Assembly: GCF_000411455.1 (NCBI RefSeq)
Contig: NZ_KE150458.1
Coordinates: forward strand, 818,876-882,875
Direction: 5' to 3'
DNA: 64,000 bases
Origin: Microbacterium sp. oral taxon 186 str. F0373
Lineage (GTDB): Bacteria > Actinomycetota > Actinomycetes > Actinomycetales > Microbacteriaceae
Shown here one piece after another: positions 35,209-43,477 of this stretch. A model generated the notes under the pieces. It worked only from the letters and a program-made list of their open reading frames with translations, did not search any database and was not told where the DNA came from. Each line of letters starts with the position of its first letter. Within the stretch, counting starts at the first letter, position 1. Both the position numbers and the translations under genes were made by a program.

Positions 35209-35841
35209 ATGTCCCTCGCCGTCGCCGGCCGCCGCCCCGTGCTCGCCGACCTCATCGCCCGCCCGACCGACCGTGCGCGTGCCGCCGCACTGGATGCCGC
35301 TCTCGTCGTCGCGGGCGCCGCGGTGGTCGCCGTGCTCGCGCAGGTCGAGGTGCCGCTCTGGCCTGTCCCTGTCACCGGACAGACTCTCGCCGTCGTCGTC
35401 GTGGGCGCCGCGCTCGGTGCCCGCCGGGGCGCTGCCGCTCTCGTCACCTATCTCGTGGCCGGCCTGGCGGGCCTGCCGGTCTTCGCCGGGTTCACGGGAA
35501 CGATCGCGGCGATCACCAAGCCGAGCTTCGGGTTCATCATCGGCTTCGTCTTCGCCGCCTTCGTCGCGGGATGGTTCGCGGAGCGCGCCTGGGATCGACG
35601 CCCCGTCCTCGCGTTCGTCGGCTTCGCGGCGGCGAGCGTGATCCCGTTCCTGTTCGGCGTACCGTACATGGCCTTCATTCTGAACACCGTCCTGGGCAAG
35701 GGCCTCGGTATCGAGGCGATCCTCGCCGCCGGTGTCACCCCGTTCATCCTTGGCGGCATCGTCAAAGCCGCGCTCGCTGCGCTGCTGATCCCCGCTGCCT
35801 GGGCGGGCGTCCGCGCCCTGGAGCGCCGGTCCGGTCGCTGA
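35209..35841 (+). CDS. bioY: BioY, biotin transporter substrate-binding (S) component
   Basis: A 210-residue membrane protein with six hydrophobic segments and BioY landmarks VPLWPVPVTGQTLAVVVVGAALGARRG, GLAGLPVF and PSFGFIIGFVFAAFVAG. It binds biotin and works with an ECF energy module (EcfA/EcfT), which is not next to it here. ATG 35209 is chosen for its GAAGGAG 5 nt upstream; TAGGCT at 35168-35173 predicts transcription starting around 35180, giving a leader of about 30 nt. A GTG at 35179 in the same frame is the alternative. A very strong terminator follows. Confidence 0.93.
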   Translation: MSLAVAGRRPVLADLIARPTDRARAAALDAALVVAGAAVVAVLAQVEVPLWPVPVTGQTLAVVVVGAALGARRGAAALVTYLVAGLAGLPVFAGFTGTIAAITKPSFGFIIGFVFAAFVAGWFAERAWDRRPVLAFVGFAAASVIPFLFGVPYMAFILNTVLGKGLGIEAILAAGVTPFILGGIVKAALAALLIPAAWAGVRALERRSGR

Positions 35842-35854
35842 CCCTCACCGCGCA

Positions 35855-35895
35855 ACGACGACGGCCCCGACCACTGCGGTCGGGGCCGTCGTCGT
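35855..35895. terminator. Strong bidirectional terminator after bioY and the siderophore operon
   Basis: An 18-bp perfect stem (35855-35872 with 35878-35895; ACGACGACGGCCCCGACC on the left arm) and a 5-nt loop ACTGC, placed between the convergent bioY and siderophore-binding protein genes. Confidence 0.88.
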
Positions 35896-35908
35896 GTCTC
35901 TCGCCGCG

Positions 35909-36934
35909 TCAGCCCTTCGCGACGGCCACCGCGGCGGCCAGCTTCTGCGTGATCGTCGGCAGTGCCCAGGGCAGGGTCAATGCGGTCGGCGAGACCGCCG
36001 CCACGTTCTCCGCGCCCACCATCGCTGCGACGGCACCCTTCTTGACGGCGGGGATCAGCTGACCCCGCGCAGATGCGAGGAAGTCGTCGAGCGTCTTCTG
36101 ATCCTCAGCCTGCGTGAAGATGACCTGAGCATCGATCTTGTCGAGGTTCTCCTGACTGACCGTGGTGTAGAAGGTCCCCTCGCCCTTGTCGAGCGAGGTC
36201 ACACTCGACGGCGAGACGAAGCCGAGATCCTGCAGAACCTCCACGCGGGGGTCGGCCGGAAGATACATGTAGAACGTGTCCACGTCGTCGTCCACGTAGG
36301 CGATCGTGACGCCGGCGAACTCCGGATGCGCCGACGCCGCGTCCTTCACCTGCGCGTCGAGGCTCGTCAGCAGATCGGCGGCCTGCGTGCTCATCCCGAG
36401 AGCCTTGCCGGTGATCGTGATGACATCGCGCCAGGGGGTCGCCCACGGCGCGCTCGGGTAGGCGACGACGGGGATACCCGCCGCCGTGATGGCGTCGTAG
36501 TCCTTCTGCGTGAGCCCCGAATAGGGGGCGAGCAGCAGGTCAGGGTTCGTCCTCAGCAGCTCCTCGAGCGGGACGTCGTTCGAGCTGACGTCGAGAATGG
36601 TGGGCTTGGTGCCTCCGAGCTTGTCGACGGCATCCGCGACCCACGGCGGCATCTTGTCGTCACCGCCCGAGTAGTTGTCGGCGGGGATCGCGACGGGCTG
36701 GATGCCGAGAGCGAGAACGGCGTCCGTCGCACCCCACCCCCACGTCGCGATGCGCTCGGGCTTCTTCTCGATCGTGGCGTCTCCGAGCGCCGAGGTGATG
36801 GTGACGGGGAAGCCGTCACCCGAAACGCTCTCGGAGGTGATGGGCGCCGCGGATCCGGCGGCGCAGCCGGACAGCAGGAGTGCGGTCACTCCGGCGATCG
36901 CGGCGAGTCCGAGTGCTGTGCGGAGTCGTCTCAT
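35909..36934 (-). CDS. Iron-siderophore ABC transporter substrate-binding lipoprotein
   Basis: A 341-residue exported protein with signal peptide and lipobox LLSGC (Cys24). The FecB/BtuF fold is seen in KPERIATWGWGATDAVLALG, LLRTNPDLLLAPYSGLTQKDYDAI and GIPVVAYP, with a long mid helix. It captures a ferric siderophore outside the membrane and hands it to the two permeases encoded upstream. It is the last gene of the operon; the ATPase gene ends 13 nt before its start, and AAGGAAG precedes the ATG. Confidence 0.93.
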   Translation of the reverse strand: MRRLRTALGLAAIAGVTALLLSGCAAGSAAPITSESVSGDGFPVTITSALGDATIEKKPERIATWGWGATDAVLALGIQPVAIPADNYSGGDDKMPPWVADAVDKLGGTKPTILDVSSNDVPLEELLRTNPDLLLAPYSGLTQKDYDAITAAGIPVVAYPSAPWATPWRDVITITGKALGMSTQAADLLTSLDAQVKDAASAHPEFAGVTIAYVDDDVDTFYMYLPADPRVEVLQDLGFVSPSSVTSLDKGEGTFYTTVSQENLDKIDAQVIFTQAEDQKTLDDFLASARGQLIPAVKKGAVAAMVGAENVAAVSPTALTLPWALPTITQKLAAAVAVAKG

Positions 36935-36947
36935 GGGTCTTCCTTTC

Positions 36948-37790
36948 TCAGGGACGTGCAGGGATGGCGCCGTCGACGCGTGCGGAGGCGCTCGCCGACG
37001 GGACGGGGATGATGATCGGCGTCCCGGTGAGAGGATCGGGCATCACCAGCGACGACAGCCCGAACGCCCGACGGATCGTCTCGGCGGTCATAACCTCGGC
37101 GGGGGCGCCGTGGGCGATGATGCTCCCGGCGTGCATGACGACGAGCTCGTCGGCGTACCGGGCGGCCAGGTTGAGATCGTGGAGCACCGCGACGACCGTG
37201 GTTCCCCGTTCGCGGTTGAGGTCGCTCAGAAGGTCGAGCACCTCCAGCTGGTGACTGAGATCGAGGAACGTGGTCGGCTCATCGAGCAGCAGGATGCGCG
37301 GATCCTGCGCGAGTGCCATCGCGATCCACACGCGCTGACGCTGCCCGCCCGACAGATCGCCTACGGGCCGCTCGGCGAGGTCTGTGATCCCCGTCCACGC
37401 CATCGCCTCGTCCACCCGCGCCGTGTCGTGCGCGCTCCAGCGCTGCAGCAGTCCGCGGTGGGGATGACGGCCGCGACCGACCAGCTCGGCCACCGTGACG
37501 CCGTCGGGTGCGGTCGGATGCTGCGGGAGAAGTCCGACGGTCTGGGCCAGCTGACGGCGCGGGATGCCGCGGACATCCGCGTCGTCGATCTCCACACGAC
37601 CCGCGAGCGGCGCGTGGAGCCGGGCGAGTGTTCCCAGCAAGGTGGACTTGCCCGACGCGTTGGCGCCGATGATCATCGTGACGCGCCCGGGAGCGAGCTC
37701 GAGGTCGAGGTCGTCGATGACGCGTCGGGAGGGGTAGCCGGCGGCGAGGGCACGCGCGGCGAGGCGCGGTGCATCCGGAGACGACGTCAT
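36948..37790 (-). CDS. Iron-siderophore ABC transporter ATP-binding protein (FecE/FepC type)
   Basis: A 280-residue ATPase: Walker A GANASGKST (42-50), Q-loop LLPQHPTAP, signature LSGGQRQRVWIA, Walker B RILLLDEPTTFLDLSHQ and switch VAVLHDLNLAARYAD. FLDLSHQ is characteristic of siderophore and cobalamin importers. ATG 37790 overlaps the stop of the permease (ATGA). The C-terminal tail contains MPDPLTGTPIIIPVPS as usual in the family. Confidence 0.94.
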   Translation of the reverse strand: MTSSPDAPRLAARALAAGYPSRRVIDDLDLELAPGRVTMIIGANASGKSTLLGTLARLHAPLAGRVEIDDADVRGIPRRQLAQTVGLLPQHPTAPDGVTVAELVGRGRHPHRGLLQRWSAHDTARVDEAMAWTGITDLAERPVGDLSGGQRQRVWIAMALAQDPRILLLDEPTTFLDLSHQLEVLDLLSDLNRERGTTVVAVLHDLNLAARYADELVVMHAGSIIAHGAPAEVMTAETIRRAFGLSSLVMPDPLTGTPIIIPVPSASASARVDGAIPARP

Positions 37791-38803
37791 AGCTGGCGTC
37801 CTTTCGATGTGGCGAGCAGCCAGAGTAGGAAAAGGGCGCCGACCGCACCGGTCACGATGCCGACGGGCATGCTGACGCCCGGGATGGCGTACTGGGCCAC
37901 GAGATCGGCGGCCGACAGCAGAACAGCGCCCACGGCAGCACTGGTGCCGACCCCGACGGCGCCGTGGCGCAGGAGCGCGCGGGCGATGGCGGGAGCGCAC
38001 AGCGCGATGAAGGAGATCGGTCCGACGAAGGCGCAGGTCACGGCGGTGAGGAGCACCGCGCTGGTCACGACGACCAGACGAACGGGGGCGCTGGCGACGC
38101 CGAGCCCGTGAGCGGTCTCCCGCCCCAGCTGCACGAGCGGCAACCACCGCGATGCGACGATGAGCGCCGGAAGCAGCGCGATGATGACGACCACGACTAC
38201 GACGACCTGCCACCACGGCGTCGAGGACAGGCTTCCCGTGAGCCACAGCAGTGCGAGTCGAGCCTCCTCGACCTTCGCACGCACCATCAACAGGTTGATG
38301 AGAGCGGCGGTGAGGAACGAGACGCCGATGCCGGCCAGGATGAGGCGGAACCCGCCGTCGCGCAGTGAGCGTCCGGCAAGGGCGAGCAGGACGGCGACGG
38401 CGGCTCCGCCGGCGAAGGCGAACACCGCCAGGAGCGGTCCGGTCGTCCCCAGGACGAGGATCGCGGTCACGGCGGCGAGACCGCTTCCGCCGGAGATGCC
38501 GAGCAGGTCGGGACTGGCCAGAGGGTTGCTCAAGAACGACTGCAGGAGCGCTCCGGCGGCGCCCAGCGCGGCCCCGACCACCAGCGCCATGGCGGCGCGC
38601 GGCGCCCGCACCTGGAAGACGACGTACTGCTCGATGCGCGTCCCGGACCCGGTCAACGTCGCCCAGAGACGGTCGGGGGCGATCGGGTAGTCGCCCACCG
38701 AGACAGCGACGACGACGGCAACGACGGCGAAGACGATGACCGTGCTCACCACCATGCGGTGGCGGCGGGCGGCGGCGCGGCGGACGGCCAGGGTGGCACT
38801 CAC
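37787..38803 (-). CDS. Iron-siderophore ABC transporter permease (FecCD family)
   Basis: A 338-residue permease with about nine to ten membrane segments and FecCD landmarks: RAPRAAMALVVGAALGAAG, QSFLSNPLASPDLLGISGGS, LALLWLTGSL and FVGPISFIALCAPAIAR. GTG 38803 is chosen because it overlaps the TGA of the preceding permease (GTGA); an internal ATG 16 codons later is possible but would lose coupling. It forms the membrane channel with the other permease of this operon. Confidence 0.93.
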   Translation of the reverse strand: MSATLAVRRAAARRHRMVVSTVIVFAVVAVVVAVSVGDYPIAPDRLWATLTGSGTRIEQYVVFQVRAPRAAMALVVGAALGAAGALLQSFLSNPLASPDLLGISGGSGLAAVTAILVLGTTGPLLAVFAFAGGAAVAVLLALAGRSLRDGGFRLILAGIGVSFLTAALINLLMVRAKVEEARLALLWLTGSLSSTPWWQVVVVVVVIIALLPALIVASRWLPLVQLGRETAHGLGVASAPVRLVVVTSAVLLTAVTCAFVGPISFIALCAPAIARALLRHGAVGVGTSAAVGAVLLSAADLVAQYAIPGVSMPVGIVTGAVGALFLLWLLATSKGRQL

Positions 38804-39810
38804 AGCATGCTCCGACGCGGCTGCAGCACGAGTGCGATCAGAACGGGGGCGCCGATGATCGCGACGACGATGCCGGCCTGCACTTCGCCGGGTGGCGCGA
38901 CGACGCGTCCCACCACATCGGCCAACAGCAGGAAGACCCCCCCGTAGAGCATCCCGAGAGGCAGGAGGCGCCCGTAGCTGCCCCCGACGACGCCACGCAG
39001 CGCGTGCGGGACGAGCAGCCCGAGGAAGACGATCGGGCCGGCGATCGCGGTCGCCCCGCCGCACAGGAGCACGGTCGCGACGATGCCGAGCACGCGGCTG
39101 CGACCGACGTCGTGCCCGAGGCCGGCGGCGGTGTCCGCACCGAGAGCGAAGAGGTCGAGGCCGCGGGCGGATGCCAGGGCGAGAACGACACCGACGACGA
39201 GTGCGGGCAGCACGAGTGCGACGGCATCCAAACCTCGAGTCGACAGACCTCCGGCCGCCCAGTACCGATAGACGTCGAGCGCGTAGGAGTTGGTGTTGAG
39301 GATCAGGAAGGTCACCGCGCTGAGCCCGGCAGTCACGGCCGCGCCGGTGAGTGCGAGTCGCGCGGGCCCGGCCTCGTTTCCCCGGCCTCCGATCAGCGCG
39401 ACCGCGACCGCCGCCACGGCGGCGCCGCCGAACGCGAACCAGACGAAGCCGTCTGGCGTCGACATCCCGAACAGCGTGATCGCGGCGAGCACAGCCACGG
39501 AGGCCCCCGCGTTCAGACCGAGCAGTCCGGGGTCGGCGAAGGGGTTGCGCGTGAGGCCCTGCATGACCGTTCCCGCCAGGGCGAGCGCGGCGCCGGCGCA
39601 GACGCCGATGACGGTGCGGGGCACGCGCTGGGTGACGATCACGATGTGATCGGGATTGGCGGCGTCGAACGCCACCAACGCGCGCCACACCTCGCCCGGG
39701 GCGATCTGGCGCGCTCCGACTCCCAGCGAGAGCAGGACGAAAACGGCCAGGAGGGCGACTCCGGCCACCGCGACGACAAGGGTTCGGCGCGGTCGTACCG
39801 GCGCGCTCAT
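38800..39810 (-). CDS. Iron-siderophore ABC transporter permease (FecCD family)
   Basis: A 336-residue permease, partner of the one downstream. Visible landmarks are QRVPRTVIGVCAGAALALAG, QGLTRNPFADPGLLGLNAGAS, YRYWAAGGLSTRGLD and IAGPIVFLGLLVPHALR. Nine to ten membrane segments are predicted by eye. Its ATG overlaps the stop of the siderophore-interacting protein gene, and its stop overlaps the start of the second permease, so the whole transporter is translationally coupled. Confidence 0.93.
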   Translation of the reverse strand: MSAPVRPRRTLVVAVAGVALLAVFVLLSLGVGARQIAPGEVWRALVAFDAANPDHIVIVTQRVPRTVIGVCAGAALALAGTVMQGLTRNPFADPGLLGLNAGASVAVLAAITLFGMSTPDGFVWFAFGGAAVAAVAVALIGGRGNEAGPARLALTGAAVTAGLSAVTFLILNTNSYALDVYRYWAAGGLSTRGLDAVALVLPALVVGVVLALASARGLDLFALGADTAAGLGHDVGRSRVLGIVATVLLCGGATAIAGPIVFLGLLVPHALRGVVGGSYGRLLPLGMLYGGVFLLLADVVGRVVAPPGEVQAGIVVAIIGAPVLIALVLQPRRSML

Positions 39811-40748
39811 TCGACGCGCTCAGACTGACCGCGTCGCCAGTACCCCATGAAGGCGACACGCTTACGGTCGACGCCGCACTCCGACACGAGAAGCCGCCGG
39901 AGAACCTTGACCGTCGCCGACTCCCCCGCCATCCACGCATAGAACTCGCCGTCGCCGTCCTCGGGGCTGTCCCAGAGCAGGTCGCGGTCGACATCGATGT
40001 CGTCGAGCATCTGCGGTCGCGGCGCCGCGGCGCGCGCCAGAAGGGGTCCCTGATGCCGGGTCCACTCCCTCACCGCCTCGATGAGGACCTCGCCGTGGAC
40101 GCGGTCGCCGCGCGGCAGGCAGACGACTCGACGGTCGGACCTCGCCGTCGGCAGGGGAAGAGCGGTGTCCGCAAGAGTGGGCACCTCGATGAAGGCATCG
40201 ACCTCGCATCGAGGGTCGAGTGAGTCGAGGATGCCGCCGATCGCCGGCGCGGCGGTCTCATCACCGGCCAAGAGCAGACGCCGTGCCGTTCCCGGATGCC
40301 AGTCGATGCCGGTGCGTGAGAGCGGACTGCGCTCGTCGGGGCCGACGATGATCAGCGCGTCTCCGACGCTCGCTGCGTCCGCCCAGGTTCCCGCGGGACC
40401 CGCATCGTGGTGGACGACGAAGTCCACGTCGAGTTCTCGGGCGGCCGGGTCGATGCGCCGCACGGTATACGTGCGGAAGGGATTGCGCTCGGCGGGGGGA
40501 AGTGCACGCCAGCGGTCGTACCAGTCACCGGCGGCCTCACTTTGCCCGAAGTCGGCGAAGCCACCGGCGATGCCCTCCAAAGGCAGCACCACCTTGATGC
40601 GCTGGTCGAGACCGGCGGTGCCGAACCACTCCAGCTCTTCGCCCGTGAAGGTGAGGCGAACGTAGTGCGGCGCCAGACGACGTACCGCTGCCACACGGAC
40701 GGCGTACGGGCGGTACGCAGGGCGAAGGACGGTCGAAGCGTGGGACAC
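39807..40748 (-). CDS. Siderophore-interacting protein (ferric-siderophore reductase, ViuB/SIP type)
   Basis: A 313-residue FAD/NAD(P)H reductase of the SIP family. FAD-binding part: APHYVRLTFTGEELEWF and RNPFRTYTVRR; NAD(P)H part: RLLLAGDETAAPAIGGIL; C-terminal GEFYAWMAGESATVKVLRR and RKRVAFMGYWRRGQSE. It releases iron from imported siderophores by reduction in the cytoplasm. GTG 40748 is the operon's first codon; TAACCT (40755-40760) lies 6 nt upstream inside an IdeR/DtxR-type box, so transcription is probably leaderless and iron-repressed. Confidence 0.92.
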   Translation of the reverse strand: MSHASTVLRPAYRPYAVRVAAVRRLAPHYVRLTFTGEELEWFGTAGLDQRIKVVLPLEGIAGGFADFGQSEAAGDWYDRWRALPPAERNPFRTYTVRRIDPAARELDVDFVVHHDAGPAGTWADAASVGDALIIVGPDERSPLSRTGIDWHPGTARRLLLAGDETAAPAIGGILDSLDPRCEVDAFIEVPTLADTALPLPTARSDRRVVCLPRGDRVHGEVLIEAVREWTRHQGPLLARAAAPRPQMLDDIDVDRDLLWDSPEDGDGEFYAWMAGESATVKVLRRLLVSECGVDRKRVAFMGYWRRGQSERVE

Positions 40749-40752
40749 GCTT

Positions 40753-40771
40753 TAAGGTTAGCCTTACCTAT
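40753..40771. promoter_or_regulatory. IdeR/DtxR-type iron box
   Basis: TAAGGTTAGCCTTACCTAT is a 19-bp imperfect palindrome. Read on the minus strand it matches the DtxR/IdeR consensus TTAGGTTAGSCTAACCTAA at 16 of 19 positions. It covers the likely -10 of the siderophore operon, so iron-loaded repressor would block the polymerase. Confidence 0.85.
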
Positions 40772-40796
40772 GCAAAATCGCCACGCCGAAGCGGGA

Positions 40797-41957
40797 TCAG
40801 TCGACGGCGAGGCGCCCGATCCGCTCGACCGCGTCCACCAGAAGGTCCGGGGAGCAGCCGAAGTTGAGTCGAACGTAGCCGGTCCCCTGAGGCCCGAACT
40901 CGGGACCATGCTGCAGCGCCACCTTCGCCTCCTCGAGGATGCGCGCAGCAGGATCGTCACCCCAGGCATAGGCGGTGAGATCTATCCACGCGAGGTAACC
41001 CGCCTGCGGTATCCGATAGAGCGCCCGTGGCAGGTGCACGGCGATCAGGTCGGCGAGAAGACGACGATTCGTGTCCAGACGCGCGTGGAGCGCGTTCAGC
41101 CACTCATCCGACGCCCCGTCGAAAGCAGCGACGGCGGCGATGGCGCCGAACAACCCCGTGCGCCACTCGACCTCCGGGGGCAGCGCCGCCACGACGGCAC
41201 TCGTGCGGTCGTGAGCGGTGACGATGAGGGCACACTTGAGCCCCGCCAAGTTGAACGCCTTCGACGCACTGGTGACGGCGTACCCGACCGCTGCGGCCGT
41301 CGACGACGCCGCGAGGAAGGGGGTATACGGCACGTCGTCGGAGGCGAGCGGGGCATGGATCTCGTCGCTGATGACCACGGCGCCGTGCCGCGCGACGATC
41401 TCCGCGAGCGCGGCCAGGGTTGCCGCGTCATGGACGGTGCCGGTGGGATTGTGGGGGTTGCAGAGCAAGACGGCGCGGGCGCCGTCGGCCAGCGCCGCAT
41501 CGATGCCGTCGAGATCGAGTGCCCATCCCCCACCGCTATCCAACAGCGGCACCGGCTCCACGCGGCATCCGGCCTCGACGATGCACATCGCGAACGGCGG
41601 GTACACGGGAGGCGTGGTGACGACCCGATCTCCCGGAGTCGTCGTGGCGCGCAAGAGCTCGACGACGCCCATCATCACGTCCCCGGTCGTGCGCACCCGC
41701 GCGGGTTCGACCGTCCATCCGTAGCGGCGCGCTGCGAATCCGGCGAAGGCGTCACGCACACCGAGGTCCGGTGGGGTGTACCCCGTGTCGCCGAGAGCGA
41801 CCGCCGTGTTCAGAGCCTCCGTGATGGCGGGCGCCAGGGCGAAGTCGGTCTCCGCGACGAAAAGCGGGAGGACATCGTCGGGATAGGTCCGCCACTTCGT
41901 GCTGGACCGGCGTCGCAACGTCTCCAGGGGCAGGGCATCGAGAGGATGAGTGCGCAC
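40797..41957 (-). CDS. MalY/PatB-type pyridoxal-phosphate C-S lyase or aminotransferase
   Basis: A 386-residue fold-type I PLP enzyme. LLCNPHNPTGTVHD, VISDEIHAPL and the cofactor lysine in TSASKAFNLAGLK are clear. MalY/PatB proteins cleave cystathionine or cysteine S-conjugates, releasing a thiol, ammonia and pyruvate; some are plain aminotransferases. GTG 41957 has TAGGCT (41964-41969) at 6 nt, so it has its own leaderless-type promoter. It lies between the suf operon and the iron-uptake operon on the same strand, which invites but does not prove a sulfur-supply role. Confidence 0.88.
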   Translation of the reverse strand: MRTHPLDALPLETLRRRSSTKWRTYPDDVLPLFVAETDFALAPAITEALNTAVALGDTGYTPPDLGVRDAFAGFAARRYGWTVEPARVRTTGDVMMGVVELLRATTTPGDRVVTTPPVYPPFAMCIVEAGCRVEPVPLLDSGGGWALDLDGIDAALADGARAVLLCNPHNPTGTVHDAATLAALAEIVARHGAVVISDEIHAPLASDDVPYTPFLAASSTAAAVGYAVTSASKAFNLAGLKCALIVTAHDRTSAVVAALPPEVEWRTGLFGAIAAVAAFDGASDEWLNALHARLDTNRRLLADLIAVHLPRALYRIPQAGYLAWIDLTAYAWGDDPAARILEEAKVALQHGPEFGPQGTGYVRLNFGCSPDLLVDAVERIGRLAVD

Positions 41958-42022
41958 TCGTCGAGCCTAGCGAGCCGATCGCGCGCGTCGCGCATCGAGC
42001 GTCACGCGACGTCGGTCGTCGA

Positions 42023-42352
42023 TCAGATCGCGAACCCGAGAGCGCGCATCATGTCGCGCCCGTCGTCGGTGATGCGCTCCGGACCCCACGGCGGCATCCA
42101 CACCCAGTTGATGCGGAAGCGATCGACCACGTCGTCCAGGGCCTGCGCGGTCTGCTCTTCGAGCACGTCCGTGAGCGGGCATCCCGCCGAGGTCAGCGTC
42201 ATGTGGATGACGAGGGCGTCGTTCTCCTCGTCCCAGCTGAGGTCGTAGATGAGACCGAGATCGACGACATTGATCCCGAGCTCGGGATCCATCACGTCCT
42301 TGAGAGCCTCGGTGACGTCGTCGTACTTCTCCGGACTGAGCGTCGCAGTCAT
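42023..42352 (-). CDS. sufT: SufT-type metal-sulfur cluster assembly factor (DUF59/MIP18)
   Basis: A 109-residue DUF59 protein: VTEALKDVMDPELGINVVDLGL, LVIHMTLTSAGCPLTD with the conserved Cys, and RINWVWMPPWGPERITDDGRD. SufT helps mature Fe-S enzymes, most clearly lipoate and aconitase-type proteins. It is the last gene after sufC. ATG 42352 is 10 nt from the sufC stop and is also preceded by TAGGAT (42360-42365) at 7 nt, so it may have separate leaderless expression. Confidence 0.93.
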   Translation of the reverse strand: MTATLSPEKYDDVTEALKDVMDPELGINVVDLGLIYDLSWDEENDALVIHMTLTSAGCPLTDVLEEQTAQALDDVVDRFRINWVWMPPWGPERITDDGRDMMRALGFAI

Positions 42353-42362
42353 GGGTTCGATC

Positions 42363-43133
42363 CTATGCCTCGACGATGTCGGACGGCTCGAGATACCGGT
42401 CGTAGCCCTCGTCCTCCAGCCGCTCCGCCAGCTCCGGTCCGCCCTCCTCGGCGACGCGGCCCTTCACGAGCACGTGCACGAAATCGGGCTTGATGTAGCG
42501 GAGGATGCGCGTGTAGTGCGTGATGAGCAGCACGCCGAGGTCCGTCGCCTCCTTGGCACGGTTCACCCCTTCGGAGACGATCTTCAGCGCGTCGACGTCG
42601 AGGCCGGAGTCGGTCTCGTCCAGCACCGCGATCGCCGGCTTGAGCAGCTCGAGCTGCAGGATCTCGTGGCGCTTCTTCTCGCCGCCGGAGAAGCCCTCGT
42701 TGACGTTGCGGGCAGCGAACTTCGGATCCATGCGGAGGTTCTTCATCGCCTCCTTGACGTCCTTCGTCCACGTACGGATCGCGGGCGCCTCGCCCTCGAT
42801 CGCGGTCTTCGCCGTACGGAGGAAGTTCGTGACGGTCACACCGGGGATCTCCACCGGATACTGCATCGCGAGGAACAGCCCGGCACGAGCGCGCTCGTCG
42901 ACCGACATCGCCAGCACGTCCTCGCCGTCCAGAGTGATCGTGCCCTGGGTCACCGTGTACTTGGGGTGACCGGCGATCGTGTAGGCGAGCGTCGACTTTC
43001 CGGAGCCGTTGGGGCCCATGATCGCGTGCGTCTCCCCGGTGCGCACCGTCAGGTCGACGCCGTTGAGGATGGGGGTCTCCCCCGCGTCGGTCTCGACCGT
43101 CACGTGGAGGTCGCGGATCTCGAGAACAGCCAT
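42363..43133 (-). CDS. sufC: SufC, Fe-S assembly ATPase
   Basis: A 256-residue ABC-type ATPase: Walker A GPNGSGKST (40-48), FSGGEKKRHEILQ signature, IAVLDETDSGLDVDALK and LLITHYTRIL. SufC drives conformational change of the SufB-SufD scaffold where clusters are built. ATG 43133 is fixed by family similarity (MAVLEIRDLHV); AAGGTAACTGAC precedes it. The Rieske gene ends 14 nt upstream. In most actinobacteria sufS and sufU come next; here sufT follows directly. Confidence 0.96.
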   Translation of the reverse strand: MAVLEIRDLHVTVETDAGETPILNGVDLTVRTGETHAIMGPNGSGKSTLAYTIAGHPKYTVTQGTITLDGEDVLAMSVDERARAGLFLAMQYPVEIPGVTVTNFLRTAKTAIEGEAPAIRTWTKDVKEAMKNLRMDPKFAARNVNEGFSGGEKKRHEILQLELLKPAIAVLDETDSGLDVDALKIVSEGVNRAKEATDLGVLLITHYTRILRYIKPDFVHVLVKGRVAEEGGPELAERLEDEGYDRYLEPSDIVEA

Positions 43134-43147
43134 GTCAGTTACCTTCT

Positions 43148-43477
43148 TCAGTTCACATCTTTGAGGACAGCGGGATCGATCAGGACGTCGTCCCCGTCGA
43201 TCGTGACCGCGTACACGGGCACCGGCTCGTAGGCCGGAAGGTTCAGGGGGCGACCGGTGCGCAGCGAGAAAGCCGAGCCGTGGGCCCAGCACTCGAGGGT
43301 CTCGCCTTCCACGAACCCGTCCGACAGCGAGATGTCGCCGTGCGTGCACGTGTCGCCGATCGCGTGGACCTCACCGTTCGAGTCCAGGACGACGGCCATG
43401 GGGACGCCGTCGATCTCGACGCGCACCGCGGTGTCCTGGGTGAGTTCGCTGAGGCTGAGCGCCTTCTGCGCGGTCAT
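43148..43477 (-). CDS. Rieske-type [2Fe-2S] ferredoxin in the suf operon
   Basis: A 109-residue Rieske protein with both cluster motifs: CTHGD (Cys44, His46) and CWAHGS (Cys63, His66). It resembles the non-heme oxygenase ferredoxin subunits and is commonly placed between sufD and sufC in actinobacteria, presumably supplying electrons or acting as a target for cluster building. Its ATG overlaps the sufD stop by 4 nt. Confidence 0.92.
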   Translation of the reverse strand: MTAQKALSLSELTQDTAVRVEIDGVPMAVVLDSNGEVHAIGDTCTHGDISLSDGFVEGETLECWAHGSAFSLRTGRPLNLPAYEPVPVYAVTIDGDDVLIDPAVLKDVN

